Positions 9,805-19,388 of a DNA stretch of 64,000 bases are shown one piece after another; positions within the stretch are counted from its first letter, which is position 1; every line of letters begins with the position of its first letter. Both the position numbers and the translations under genes were made by a program. Origin of the DNA: Ardenticatenia bacterium (lineage in GTDB: Bacteria > Chloroflexota > Anaerolineae > Ardenticatenales > Ardenticatenaceae); assembly GCA_030949995.1 (NCBI GenBank), contig JAUZRY010000107.1:1-64000 (forward strand), in the 5' to 3' direction. Below the pieces are notes generated by a model that saw only the letters and a program-made list of their open reading frames with translations, was not told the origin of the DNA and made no database searches.

Positions 9805-11379
9805 TTACCTGAACAGGAGCACAAAGGCAATGAAGAGGAAGAGCAGAAGCCAGCCATAATTCTCGCCTTCCACGATGCGAACGGCCCCGCGCACGAAGAC
9901 GGCCAACCACCGGCCGGCGTGCCCCACGCCATCCCAGGCCCATTCCAACCCCAAGAGCATCACACCTCCTCTCATGACGGATGGGTATCGTGCCCACACG
10001 CGTCTCAGGCGCCAGAGCAGAAGGCCACCAGCCCACCCAAAAACCAACATCCCCATCCACCACGTCCAAGGAACGGCCGGGGGGCTCTGTTCGACAAACG
10101 GAGGAACCAACCAAAGCGTACGGCCAAAGGGGGGCCAGGCCCCCACGGCCAGAAGCGTTATGCCCGCCCACCGTGACGGTTGCGCTTGGGATGGCTTCGG
10201 CTCCGCCATCTGGTGAATGATGGCTGCCGTGATGCCCATCAGGCCGAGAATGCCGGCCACCCCCAACCCAACGCGTCCGTCAGCCACGGCTTCAGCAATC
10301 AGCTCACCCACCACGGCGAGACCACTGCCCGGAATGCCGAGAAACACGAAGGCAGCCAACAGCGTGGGCAACGTGGCCACCTCCAGGCGCTCCCCCTCGC
10401 CCCCGTGAAGGGCCAAAGCGGCCAAGCTGAGCGCTCCCCCCCAGATAATTTGGCCTGCCCGGCCAGGATGCCCTGTCCACAGGGCCCAGAGCACCAGGAG
10501 GACCAACCAGGTGTTCAGGAAAATTACCCGCTGGGTGGCACGTGGCCTCCTCCAGGCCAGGAACCCGGTGGCCACCAGCAACACTGCCAAGACAGGTTCC
10601 CACGCCACTGTCAGCCACGCTGTGCCCCATTTGGACATCCAGAAGATCAACCAGAAGCCACTGGCCGCCACGCTCACCAGGGGAAAGAAAGCTCGAATGC
10701 GGGAGGGCACCTCGTTGTGCGCGAGAGCGGGCAGATGAAGGGGATACGGAGCCGTGCGCACAATCAATGCCGCCGAGATGAACACCACAGCCAACAAGGG
10801 CATGCTCTCCAGGGTGAAGGAGACCACCCGAAACATGCGCCACACCAGCAGCGTGGCCCCCAGGAGCGCAAACATGCCAATTCCTTGCAGCACCCCGAGG
10901 GCCCACGGCCAGCGGGAGCGGCCGGGCAGCCCGACGGCGAAGAGCCAAAACAGGTCGAGAAGGGCCCACGCGGCCAACCAGGTGGTGAAGTTGCCCGCCA
11001 TGCTGAAGACCATCAGGGCAGCCGACACCCCGGCGAGCACGCTCACGTATTCGTCCGTTGGCCCCTCCCACGGCTCGTCCAACGCGGCTAAGGTGACCGC
11101 CAGACCGGCATAGAGCACCAGCAGCATCCACCGGCCGGTCAGTTCAGTGAAGTGAAACACAATGGCCTCGTCCGTGCCGGTGAAGTCCTCCCAGTGGGAG
11201 AGGGAAATCACGAGAGGTACCTCGGACAGGGCCAACAGGCCCAGGAAAAAGGCCACCCCCATGAGCACCAGCGTCAACACGCTGCGCGCAGGACGGCTCA
11301 CCCAAGGCCGCGTGCGCGGTATGAGCAGGCTGCCGCCCAGCAACACCAGGACAATCGTCAAGGGGTGGGTGAGGGTCAC
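9805..11379 (-). CDS. Divergent NuoL/NuoM-like antiporter subunit
   Basis: A protein of about 525 aa with at least 13 hydrophobic segments and PYPLHLPALAHNEVPSRIRAFF in the middle, a divergent form of the proton-channel motif (HxWLPxAH...P) of NuoL/M subunits. GTG 11379 is preferred because GAGAGGAG lies 7 nt upstream; an earlier in-frame start at 11418 has none. It heads the three-gene membrane module. The usual Lys and Glu of the channel are not all obvious, so the transported ion and even activity are uncertain. Confidence 0.6.
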   Translation of the reverse strand: MTLTHPLTIVLVLLGGSLLIPRTRPWVSRPARSVLTLVLMGVAFFLGLLALSEVPLVISLSHWEDFTGTDEAIVFHFTELTGRWMLLVLYAGLAVTLAALDEPWEGPTDEYVSVLAGVSAALMVFSMAGNFTTWLAAWALLDLFWLFAVGLPGRSRWPWALGVLQGIGMFALLGATLLVWRMFRVVSFTLESMPLLAVVFISAALIVRTAPYPLHLPALAHNEVPSRIRAFFPLVSVAASGFWLIFWMSKWGTAWLTVAWEPVLAVLLVATGFLAWRRPRATQRVIFLNTWLVLLVLWALWTGHPGRAGQIIWGGALSLAALALHGGEGERLEVATLPTLLAAFVFLGIPGSGLAVVGELIAEAVADGRVGLGVAGILGLMGITAAIIHQMAEPKPSQAQPSRWAGITLLAVGAWPPFGRTLWLVPPFVEQSPPAVPWTWWMGMLVFGWAGGLLLWRLRRVWARYPSVMRGGVMLLGLEWAWDGVGHAGRWLAVFVRGAVRIVEGENYGWLLLFLFIAFVLLFR

Positions 11380-11464
11380 AGGCTCACTCCTCTCAATATG
11401 CCGAGGCACCACAGGCACTGGGAAACAGGCGTTTCCGGCACGTCCCGGTGGCCGGCGGGTTGGG

Positions 11465-11494
11465 ATTGTAACACAGGAGGTATGCTTTGCCCAA
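11465..11494 (-). promoter_or_regulatory. Promoter of the three-gene membrane module
   Basis: On the minus strand TTGGGC, an 18-nt spacer and TACAAT. It lies back to back with the aminopeptidase promoter. Confidence 0.5.
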
Positions 11495-11544
11495 TGCCAG
11501 CGTCAAAGGGAACGCCCCCCGCAGGCTGTGTGGGAGGTGAACAA

Positions 11545-11573
11545 TTCGTAGAATCACCGACTTGTGCTACAAT
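11545..11573 (+). promoter_or_regulatory. Extended -10 promoter of the M29 aminopeptidase gene
   Basis: TGC-TACAAT at 11565-11573 is an extended -10. The -35 (TTCGTA, 17 nt upstream) is weak. Confidence 0.45.
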
Positions 11574-11652
11574 TTCCACCGGATGGCGGCCCTTTCCCGA
11601 GGACGGTAGACGTTCCCCAACGCGGTTCCAATCCAAACACAGGAGAGGTGAG

Positions 11653-12666
11653 ATGGACTCAGTTGTCTCCCTTCTTCCCGGTGCCCGAGTGGCCGTGCGC
11701 CAATGTCTGGCCGTGAGGCCAACTGATCGCGTGTTCATCATCACCGACGATGAGACAGAGGCCATTGGTGAAGCGTTGGCCCGCGTTGCCGGCGAGCAGG
11801 GAGCCCCGGTGGAACTCGTCACGCTGGAATCGTGCGGCCAACGCCCCTTCTTAGACGTGCCCGAGCCGTTAGTGACCGCCCTGCGGGCGTTCGCGCCCAC
11901 GGTGACGTTCTTCGCTGCCCAAGGCCAACCCGGAGAGGTGAGCTTCCGCATCAAGTTAGGCCACCTGCTGCGCCACGAGTTCCAGACCCGCCACGGCCAC
12001 ATGATCGGCATCACGCCCGAGCTCATGCGCACAGGCATGTGCGCCGACTACGAGCGCGTGGCCGCGCGCACGCACCAAGTTCACGAGCGGGTGCGCCGTG
12101 CCCGCTCCATCCGCGTCCTCCACCCGAACGGCACTGACTTCACCGCCTCCTTTGACCCCGATGGGCGGACGTGGGTGCCGTGTACAGGGCTCTACCATGA
12201 GCCCGGCCAGTGGGGCAACTTGCCAGAGGGCGAAGTGTTCACCGCCCCCGTCTCGGCCGAGGGCATGCTAGTGGCCATTCTCCTCGGAGATTACTTCAGC
12301 CACAAGTACGGCCTCCTGGCCCAACCCGTGCGCTTCACCGTAGAAGCCGGCACCGTCGTCCACGTGGACCATCCCGACACCGGGCTCGCCCGTGAAGTCT
12401 GGACATACTTGGAAAGGGCCGAGAACGGGCGCCGGGTGGGAGAGTTCGCCATCGGCACCAACGAGGCGCTCACAGCTCTGACGGGCAACCTGCTTCAGGA
12501 CGAGAAGTTCCCAGGCGTCCACGTGGCCTTCGGCAACCCCTATCCCGACCTCACCGGCGCCGACTGGACCAGCACCGTTCACATGGACGTGATTCCCGGG
12601 GTAGGGGTCACCATCTGGGCTGATGAGGAGCTCATCATGGATCAAGGCACCTTTGTACTTCAATAA
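11653..12666 (+). CDS. M29 family thermophilic-type metallo-aminopeptidase
   Basis: This is a cytosolic exopeptidase with a co-catalytic metal pair, as in aminopeptidase T/AmpS. The length of 337 aa is slightly short for the family. Visible metal and catalytic motifs include LPEGEVFTAPV (Glu), EFAIGTNEAL (Glu) and a C-terminal HVAFGNPYPD with WTSTVHMD (His and Asp ligands). The ATG at 11653 has AGGAGAGGTGAG upstream; longer in-frame versions lack a ribosome site. The NYN gene follows. Confidence 0.88.
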   Translation: MDSVVSLLPGARVAVRQCLAVRPTDRVFIITDDETEAIGEALARVAGEQGAPVELVTLESCGQRPFLDVPEPLVTALRAFAPTVTFFAAQGQPGEVSFRIKLGHLLRHEFQTRHGHMIGITPELMRTGMCADYERVAARTHQVHERVRRARSIRVLHPNGTDFTASFDPDGRTWVPCTGLYHEPGQWGNLPEGEVFTAPVSAEGMLVAILLGDYFSHKYGLLAQPVRFTVEAGTVVHVDHPDTGLAREVWTYLERAENGRRVGEFAIGTNEALTALTGNLLQDEKFPGVHVAFGNPYPDLTGADWTSTVHMDVIPGVGVTIWADEELIMDQGTFVLQ

Positions 12667-12759
12667 ACACAAGAATTCAGGGGACTCAACATGCGATCGT
12701 ACCACGCCAGGACGGTCAAACAGATCCAACGAGTCAGGAACGGAGTATTGGGTGAGAAC

Positions 12760-13329
12760 ATGGATACGAGGTATGGACGGTTTGTTATTTTCATTGATGG
12801 TTCAAATCTCTATCACACGTTGCGCGATTTGGGCATTCACCTGGATTACAAACGCCTCTTGGATTTCTTCAAACGCCGGGGGCACCTACTGCGCGCCTTC
12901 TATTACACCGCCCTGCTTGACAGCTCCACACCCGACTGGCTGATCCGGCTCACCGATTGGCTCAGCTACAACGGGTACACCGTGATCACCAAGCGCGCCC
13001 GGGTCTTTCGCCGGCGATCCGTGGACGTTGAAGGCCAAGTTCACATGGTGGATGAAGTGAAGGGCAACGTGGACATCGAGCTGGCCATCGATATGCTCAC
13101 GCTGGCCCCATATTACGACACGGCCATTCTCTTCAGCGGAGATGGCGACTTTGTCCGGCTGGTGGAAGCCGTCCAGCGGATGGGCGTGCGCGTGGTGGTC
13201 GTCAGCAGCGAGAAGACAGCGGAGAGCACCGTCTCCGATGACCTGCGACGCCAGGCAGACGAGTTCATTGATCTGGTGGACATTGCCAATGACGTGCGCA
13301 TGATCGACAAGGCCAATCATCAATCGTGA
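12760..13329 (+). CDS. NYN domain protein (LabA/DUF88, PIN-like nuclease)
   Basis: NYN proteins have a PIN-like metal-dependent ribonuclease fold. The acidic site is visible: FIDGSN near the N-terminus, KGNVDIELAIDM in the middle and LFSGDGDF later, plus RQADEFIDL at the end. The length of 189 aa fits LabA-type proteins. ATG 12760 (MDTRYGR, preceded by GGGTGAG) is preferred over ATG 12691, because family members begin just before the IDGSN strand. It is followed after 9 nt by the thioesterase gene. Confidence 0.85.
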   Translation: MDTRYGRFVIFIDGSNLYHTLRDLGIHLDYKRLLDFFKRRGHLLRAFYYTALLDSSTPDWLIRLTDWLSYNGYTVITKRARVFRRRSVDVEGQVHMVDEVKGNVDIELAIDMLTLAPYYDTAILFSGDGDFVRLVEAVQRMGVRVVVVSSEKTAESTVSDDLRRQADEFIDLVDIANDVRMIDKANHQS

Positions 13330-13338
13330 GGCACAGCG

Positions 13339-13773
13339 ATGGACGTGCGAGCATTTCCCTTCACCTGCCGCGTGGAAGTGGCCTTTCGGGACCTTGACGC
13401 CTTTGGACACGTCAACCACGCGGTCTACTTCACCTACATGGAAACTGCACGCCTGAAGTACCTGCAGCGCCTCTTTGACGTGCGCGTCCCTGCTGATCTG
13501 CCCATTATCCTGGCCCACGCCACGTGTGCCTACCGCTCACCCGCATTTCTAGGGGAAACTTTGGAGATCGGGGCGGGCATTTCACGAATTGGCCGCAAAA
13601 GCTTCGACATGGTCTACCGCATCGAGGGGCCAGACGGCCGGCTCGTTGCCGAGGGGATGACCGTTCAAGTGATGTATGACTACCGCACAGCCCGGTCCAG
13701 GCCCCTTCCCGACACATTCCACGCTCACGTGCGTGCTGTTCAGGGCCCATGGCGCCCGCCTGGCGCAGGCTAA
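13339..13773 (+). CDS. Acyl-CoA thioesterase, 4HBT family (YbgC/FadM-like)
   Basis: A 144-aa hot-dog-fold thioesterase. The family active-site region is DLDAFGHVNHAVYFTYMETAR, with catalytic Asp and the HVNN-like motif (here HVNH). Such enzymes hydrolyse short or aromatic acyl-CoAs. The substrate cannot be read from the sequence. It starts 9 nt after the NYN gene and probably shares its transcript. Confidence 0.85.
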   Translation: MDVRAFPFTCRVEVAFRDLDAFGHVNHAVYFTYMETARLKYLQRLFDVRVPADLPIILAHATCAYRSPAFLGETLEIGAGISRIGRKSFDMVYRIEGPDGRLVAEGMTVQVMYDYRTARSRPLPDTFHAHVRAVQGPWRPPGAG

Positions 13774-13796
13774 GAGCAGCCCAACCCCTAGCTCAG

Positions 13797-13825
13797 TTGG
13801 CTTCGGGCTTGTTTCGTGCTACAAT
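13797..13825 (+). promoter_or_regulatory. Promoter of tRNA-Arg
   Basis: TTGGCT, a 17-nt spacer and TGC-TACAAT end 10 nt before the tRNA. Confidence 0.65.
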
Positions 13826-13835
13826 GTGAGCACTC

Positions 13836-13908
13836 GCGCCCGTAGCTCAACGGACAGAGCGGCGGACTTCGAATCCGTAGGTTGGGGGTTCGAATCCCTC
13901 CGGGCGCG
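13836..13908 (+). tRNA. tRNA-Arg (anticodon TCG)
   Basis: A complete cloverleaf of 73 nt: acceptor GCGCCCG/CGGGCGC, D-stem GCTC/GAGC, anticodon stem GCGGA/TCCGT with loop CTTCGAA, T-arm GGGGG-TTCGAAT-CCCTC. The anticodon TCG reads CGA and related Arg codons. CCA is not encoded. Confidence 0.95.
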
Positions 13909-13911
13909 CCT

Positions 13912-13938
13912 GGGGGCACGGCCAAAACCGTGCCCCCC
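13912..13938 (+). terminator. Terminator-like hairpin after tRNA-Arg
   Basis: GGGGGCACGG and CCGTGCCCCC form a perfect 10-bp stem around CCAAAA immediately after the tRNA. There is no T-run, so it may also serve as a 3' processing signal. Confidence 0.55.
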
Positions 13939-13977
13939 ATGCTCTGTGTCAAGCTTGGATCCCAACAGCAATTGGCA

Positions 13978-16455
13978 ATGGCCCGCCTTCTTGGGAGCAT
14001 GTTCCCCCTGTCACGTGCCGCCCGGGCAGGTTCTCCCCCAAGGTGGAAGTTGGCTCTGCTGCTCACTTGGGGCCTCCTCGTCGCCTGCACGGGAGCCCAC
14101 CCCGCCGCTCTCACGGCCTCTCCTCCTTCAACTGCGACGGCCACTATGGGGCCCGCCCACTTCGTTCCCACTCCTGTGCCCGAGGGCACGCCTGGTCTGC
14201 TCCCGTCACAGACAGCAATATCCCCCAACACGCCATTCGGTCCCCTCGGCCCTTCCCAGCCCCTGCCAGACACGGGGCCGACGCGAACATCGGAGCCAGA
14301 ACCACCGCCCTCACCCGACCTCAGTGCACCTGAACAGCATCCCCTTATCCGCCAAGCTTGCCAACAGCCCTCCAGAGAGGAAGCGCTGGCCTTTACCCTT
14401 GACGTGCTGGACACCCTGTACCGCCATCCCAACACTCCCGATCGGCCCGTCTTGCTTGAAGCGGCCGCGAGCGCCCTCTACAGCTTCACCCCCATCGTGC
14501 CCATGCCGTGGCTCTTCCGCACATGGGTCGAGGAAGGCGTGTTGCCCTCCTTGTGGCACGCCCCTCCCTCGGGCCCACGCCCCTCGATTCCCGAGGCCGT
14601 GAGCCTCACGCCAGTGGACGTGGAAGGCGATGGTTCATTGGAGTGGTTGGTTGCTGTCTCAGCATGTGCTTCCACTCCTCTTCCCCACCTTGCCCCCTAT
14701 GGAGATCTGCTCGTCGTGTGGCCCGCTGAGCAACAGCACATCTCCTTGCTGGACGCACTCTCAACATATCACTTTCCCGAGCAGAACTCCTCTGGCCCAC
14801 ACCGCCTCCCCGAGGTTAAGGGTGTGGGCGATCTCACCGAAGACGGCCGCCCTGAGATCGTGCTCCTGTATCGTTCTGCCGGCGCCACCACCGACTTTGA
14901 ACGCCTGCATGTGCTCTCGTGGAGCTCGGATGGGTTTCGGGACTTGGTCACAACCGCGTGGGAACCTCAAAATGGTGGGTGGAGCGTGGCCGACTCCAAC
15001 GGCGATACCGTCGCCGAGCTTATCGGAGAAGACCGGGGGCCAGGCAGCGCCGCAGCAGGTCCGTTCCCACCGTACCAGCTCATCTACGAGCTCGTGCACG
15101 ATGAGTACGTGCCCACACGGATACGCCCTCTTTTCCCCGCGATCCGCCCTGATTCCGCCAAGCACCCCGTCCTCCTCTGGCGAGAGGCTCACCTCTTTGC
15201 GCGCACGGGCTTCCGGCAAGAAGCGCTCGCTCGCCTGCAGGAATTGACCACCCTGCCCCCTCGCCGGGGCGAGGGCATTCCAGATTTACGTCCCTATGCC
15301 ATGTTCCCCTAGGCTTCCTCGCCGGACTCTGGGGTGATATGACAAGCTTACGCACGTGGTGGCACCGGCTTGTCCGGGAATTCCCCACACATCCCGTGAG
15401 CAAAGGGATAAGCCAGTGGTTGAATGCTGTTCATTCTCCCGATGATCTCGGAATGGTCTGCGGCCAGCTCAACGAAACAGAGGGGGATTGGGTGGTGGAG
15501 AGCCTCGGTGCCCTCTGGTACCCTCTGTCATTGGATTGGCGCGATCTCTGTGTGCCTTCGCTTCTCTTCTCGGCCTGGTCATGGCCTCGATCATCATCCC
15601 TGGACACCCTCCTCAGCCGGCGCGGGTTCCGGTGGCAGCCGGTAACCGCCGAGTACGACCTCAATGCTGATGGAATTCTCGATCCTATCGGCACAGTTAC
15701 CGGCCCGTGTGTCACCTGCACGACAGGCACACGCACCCTGTGGGCCTTCCTGAGCGCCGATCAACAGTACCTTCCATTGTTGGCCACCAGCGGACAGCCC
15801 CCCGGAGGCCCTATGGCCCCCTTGGGATTGGCCGCCGGAGAGATTCCCCAGCCAATGTGAGCTCTCGGCCATCGCCGATCTCAACGGCGACGGCTCCCCC
15901 GAACTCATCACCCTGTGCCCACAGCGCATCATCCTCTGGACGTGGACCGGCCACCGGTTCCGCCCCTTCACGGTCTCAGGTGGGCGCTTCCTCAACGGCC
16001 AGTTTGTGATCTTTGCACAACGCCCTCGCCTGGTGCGTGGCGATCAGAACACCCTTCAACTCGAAATCACCTTCTTCTCACCGGCGCTATCCTTCACTCA
16101 CCTGTACCGCTTCACCGGCGCTGGGCTCCACCTGGTGGCAAGCACCGAGGACCTCCCCTCCGAACCCCCGAGGAGTGCTGCCCTCCGGATCCTCTTTGAC
16201 GAACAGGATCCTGCAGGTGCACTCACTCTCCTCACAGCCACCCCAGATGTGCTGCCAGCGACAGCGACCCCGGCCGACCCTGACCCTGCCCTTCGCCGAG
16301 CTCTCACCTACGCCCAAGCGCTGGCCCACGAGTACCTGGGGCAGGACACACGGGCTGCTGCGCTTTACCGTCGGCTTGCCGAGGAGCCCCGCTCACCGTG
16401 GGCACCCAGAGCCCGCCAACGCCTAGACCACCTGTGTGCACAGCGTACGTGCTGA
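13978..16455 (+). CDS. Large lipoprotein with FG-GAP/VCBS-like repeats, two frameshifts
   Basis: The protein begins with a hydrophobic segment and lipobox (GLLVAC), then a Pro/Thr/Ser-rich linker. Repeated calcium-loop motifs of the FG-GAP/VCBS type follow: DVEGDGSLEWL, DLTEDGRPEIV, DSNGDTVAEL, DLNADGILDP and DLNGDGSPEL. The C-terminal part (ALTYAQALAHEYLGQDTRAAALYRRL) looks TPR-like. The frame breaks at four Cs at 15306-15309 (five fit) and at 15846-15849 (three fit), giving about 825 aa when repaired. ATG 13978 is chosen because earlier starts lie inside the tRNA; ATG 13999 is an alternative. Probably an extracellular beta-propeller protein of unknown function. Confidence 0.75.
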
Positions 16456-16470
16456 CAGCTTCCACACAGC

Positions 16471-16498
16471 TTGACACCTGCGGATTTGGGGGTACAAT
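16471..16498 (+). promoter_or_regulatory. Promoter of the hut-like operon
   Basis: A consensus TTGACA, a 16-nt spacer and TACAAT. The predicted start site near 16505 sits beside the operator. Confidence 0.75.
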
Positions 16499-16506
16499 TC
16501 CCCAAC

Positions 16507-16518
16507 TTGTCTAAACAA
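16507..16518 (+). promoter_or_regulatory. GntR/HutC-type operator
   Basis: TTGTCTAAACAA is a near-perfect palindrome that fits the GT-N-TA-N-AC pattern known for HutC-subfamily GntR regulators. It overlaps the predicted transcription start of the gene for such a regulator, so negative autoregulation is likely. Confidence 0.6.
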
Positions 16519-16551
16519 CCAGACAGCCCGTTCACATCATGGAGTCCCTCT

Positions 16552-17283
16552 ATGGTCCCCTCCCACCACCAACCGCCACGTCACGTGCACATCCGGGAAA
16601 CCCTGCGCCGGCGCGTGCTGAGCGGCGCCTATCCGCCGGGGGGGCGCATTCCCTCGGAGCCGACACTGGCGAGGGAATTTGGGGTGAGCCGGGGCACCGT
16701 CGAGCGGGCCATCCGCGCCCTGGTGGAGGAGGGACTGCTGGTGCGCGAACAAGGCCGGGGGACGTTCGTTGTCTCCTCCCTGTTGGAGAGCGTCTGCTTC
16801 CGGCTGAGCACCTTTGCCGAGGAAGCCCGCCGGCACGGCTGGCATCCGAGCACACACCTGCTCAGGGCGCACATCATTCCTGCCGAACAGGAGGCTGCAA
16901 CGGCCCTGAAGCTTGCGCTCGGCACTCCTCTTATTGAGATCGTGCGCCCTCCACCACGCCGACGGCGAGCCCATCGTCCACGAGGTGCGCCAGCTCGCCC
17001 ACACCCTCTGTCCGAACCTCCTCGACGAGGACTTGGAACACGCGTCCCTGCACACCCTGCTGCTCTGCACGTATCGCATTCCCTTGGTGCGCGTTCGCTT
17101 CACCGTGCGCGCCGTGACCTTGTCCCCGACAATCGCCCGCCTCCTGAACGTGCCCTCGGGCACGCCGGGCTTTGCCGTCGAACGCATCACGTACCGCTCG
17201 GCCACTCTGCCGGCCGTGCGCATGGTCCAACGATGGCGAGGTGACCGCTTCGCCTTCTCGGAGGAGATCATCGGGCTGCGTGA
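16552..17283 (+). CDS. GntR family regulator, HutC subfamily, two frameshifts
   Basis: The N-terminal winged helix-turn-helix (HVHIRETLRRRVLSG then EFGVSRGTVERAI) is followed by a UTRA ligand-binding domain containing ADGEPIVHE and RITYRS. HutC-type regulators repress histidine-utilisation genes and respond to urocanate. The frame breaks at three Cs at 16947-16949 (two fit). A second break near 17280 is inferred, because one added base turns the end into EEIIGLR-stop at 17281-17283 and the frame otherwise runs into the cupin gene. The start at 16552 lacks a clear Shine-Dalgarno site. It heads the cupin-hutH operon. Confidence 0.8.
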
Positions 17284-17332
17284 GCCCCCTTGCGGAACAG
17301 CCCCTGGAGGACCGAAAGAAGGAGGTGAGCAC

Positions 17333-17649
17333 ATGAGACAACCGCGCGCTCATGTAACCCCGTGGGTTGAGGCCACTCCGCCCACCGAGACGCATTACGG
17401 GCCCGTTTTACCCGCGAGGGCCTGCGCCCCTACCGGTGGGGCAACGCGCCCGGTGACGTGTACGGCCTCCACGCTCACCCGTACCACAAAGTGATCTACG
17501 TGGTACGCGGGAGCATCACCTTCCACCTGCCCGAGAGCGGCGAAGACCTTACCTTGGGCCCTGGCGACCGCCTCGACTTGCCGGCGGGCATCAGGCACGC
17601 TGCCACCGTGGGCCCAGAAGGCGTTGTGTGTTTGGAAGCACACCGGTGA
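17333..17649 (+). CDS. Small single-domain cupin protein, one frameshift
   Basis: A protein of about 105 aa with cupin motif 1 (GDVYGLHAHPYHKVIYVVRG) and motif 2 (PGDRLDLPAGIRHAA). The two His of HxH and the His of motif 2 are present, but the usual Glu of motif 1 is Lys, so metal binding may differ. GGAGGTGA lies 4 nt before the ATG. The frame breaks near 17409-17410 (a missing C would restore FTREGLRPY). It lies between the HutC-like regulator and hutH. A link to histidine or another amino acid breakdown is inferred from position only. Confidence 0.7.
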
Positions 17650-17704
17650 TATCCGACCACGTCGATGCGGGCGGCCGCTTGGCCGGAGGAAAGGAGACCG
17701 TGCA

Positions 17705-19245
17705 ATGGCCGATCAACCCACAGTCCACGTGGGCCAGCGCCTCACCGTTGAGGATGTGGTGCGAGTGGCCCGCAACGGGGTGCCCGTGGTGCTGGACGAG
17801 GGGGCACGAGGGGCAGTCCGCGCCAGCCGTCGCTACGTGGAGCGTCTCTTGGCGGAAAACCGCGTGGTCTACGGCGTGACCACGGGCTTCGGCAAGTTCG
17901 CCCAAGTGCGCATCAGCCCCGAGGAGACGCGGCAGCTCCAGCGCAACGTGCTCCTCTCTCTCCCACGCCATGGGGGTGGGCCATCCCCTGCCCACCGAGG
18001 TGGTACGGGCTATGATGGTGCTCCGGGCCCACAGCCTGGCCTTGGGCCACAGCGGCGTGCGCGAGGAGGTGATTACACTCCTGCTGGCCATGCTGAACCG
18101 GGGTGTCCACCCAGTCGTGCCGGCCCAAGGGTCGGTTGGTGCCAGCGGCGACTTGGCCCCCCTGGCCCACATGAGCCTGCCTCTCATCGGCGAGGGGGAG
18201 GCTGAATACCAAGGGCGTGTGCTCCCCGGCGGGGAGGCCCTACGGGCGGCAGGCTTGGCACCGCTCATCTTGGAATCCAAGGAGGGCGTGGCGCTCATCA
18301 ACGGGACACAGGCCATGACCGCCATCGCCGCCCTCGTGGTGCACGACGCCCAAGCCCTCTGCACCGTGGCCGACATCGCCGGGGCCATGAGCTTAGAAGC
18401 CCTCAAGGGAAGCCTGCGCCCCTTCGACGCCCGCGTGGCTGCCCTCCGGCCTCATCCAGGCGCCGCGCTCGTGGCCGAGAACGTCCGCACATTGGGGGCT
18501 GACAGCCCCATCCACGCCTCCCACGCCAACTGCGACAAAGTGCAGGACGCCTACTTCCCTGCGCTGCATTCCACAGGTCCACGGTGCCAGCCGCGACGCC
18601 CTGGTCCACGTGCGTGAGGTGGTGGAGCGGGAACTCAACAGCGTCACCGACAACCCCCTTGTCTTCGCCGATGACGATGAGGTGATCTCGGCGGGCAACT
18701 TCCACGGCCAACCCATTGCGCTTGCCATGGACTACGCCAAAGTGGCCATGGCCGAACTGGCCAACATCAGCGAGCGGCGCGTGGAGCACATGCTCGACCC
18801 GGCCCTTTCGGGCCTGCCCGCCTTCTTGGCCCGCCAAGGGGGGCTCAACTCCGGGCTGATGATCTCCCAGTACACGGCCGCCAGCTTAGTCTCGGAGAAC
18901 AAGGTGTTGACTCACCCCGCCTCGGTTGATTCCATTCCCACCAGCGCCAACCAGGAAGATCACGTCTCCATGGGCATGGCGGCTGCCCGCCAGGCACGCC
19001 ACGTGCTGGAGAACGCCCGTTGGGTCCTGGCCATCGAGCTGGTCAACGCTGCTCAAGCCCTCGACTTCCACAAACCCCTGGAGCCAGGGCCGGGCGTCAA
19101 GGCCGCTCTGCACACCCTGCGCACCGTTGTCCCTCCCTTAGACCGCGACCGCATCGTGGCTCCAGACATTCGCGCGGCCCGGGAACTGATTGTGACCGGG
19201 AAATTGCGCGCGGCCGTGGAGGCAGTTGTCGGTCCCCTGCACTGA
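17705..19245 (+). CDS. hutH: Histidine (aromatic amino acid) ammonia-lyase, two frameshifts
   Basis: This enzyme removes ammonia from histidine to give urocanate, using the self-made MIO group. The MIO triad Ala-Ser-Gly is seen in [14 protein letters not shown]. The active-site segment GVTTGFGKF, the SVTDNPL motif and the conserved NQEDHVSMG are present. The frame breaks in a CT-repeat at 17951-17964 (a net +4 or -2 bases against the expected [10 protein letters not shown]) and near 18555 (one extra T before the expected [10 protein letters not shown]). Total length of about 510 aa is normal. No hutU, hutI or hutG is present, so tyrosine or phenylalanine cannot be excluded as substrate. It ends the operon led by the HutC-like regulator. 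Confidence 0.9.
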
Positions 19246-19314
19246 GCGTTGCCGGCTGCCGAATACAGGGCTCAGGTAACGGACAGCGGCCAGAGAGACC
19301 ATGGCAAAACGAAA

Positions 19315-19340
19315 AGCGGGGCACCAAATAGTGCCCCGCT
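19315..19340 (-). terminator. Terminator of the AT-rich exported protein gene
   Basis: AGCGGGGCAC and GTGCCCCGCT pair perfectly (10 bp, 6-nt loop). On the minus strand the stem is followed by TTTT. It may also stop hutH transcription. Confidence 0.65.
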
Positions 19341-19388
19341 ATGGAGCTCAAGGCCACCACGTGATCCTGATTTCGCCGATTTTGTGTG

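Noticed and set aside
17951-17964. Phase-variable CT repeat switching hutH
   Set aside because: The repeat is only about four units long, and hutH carries a second, unrelated frame break, so indel errors explain both better.
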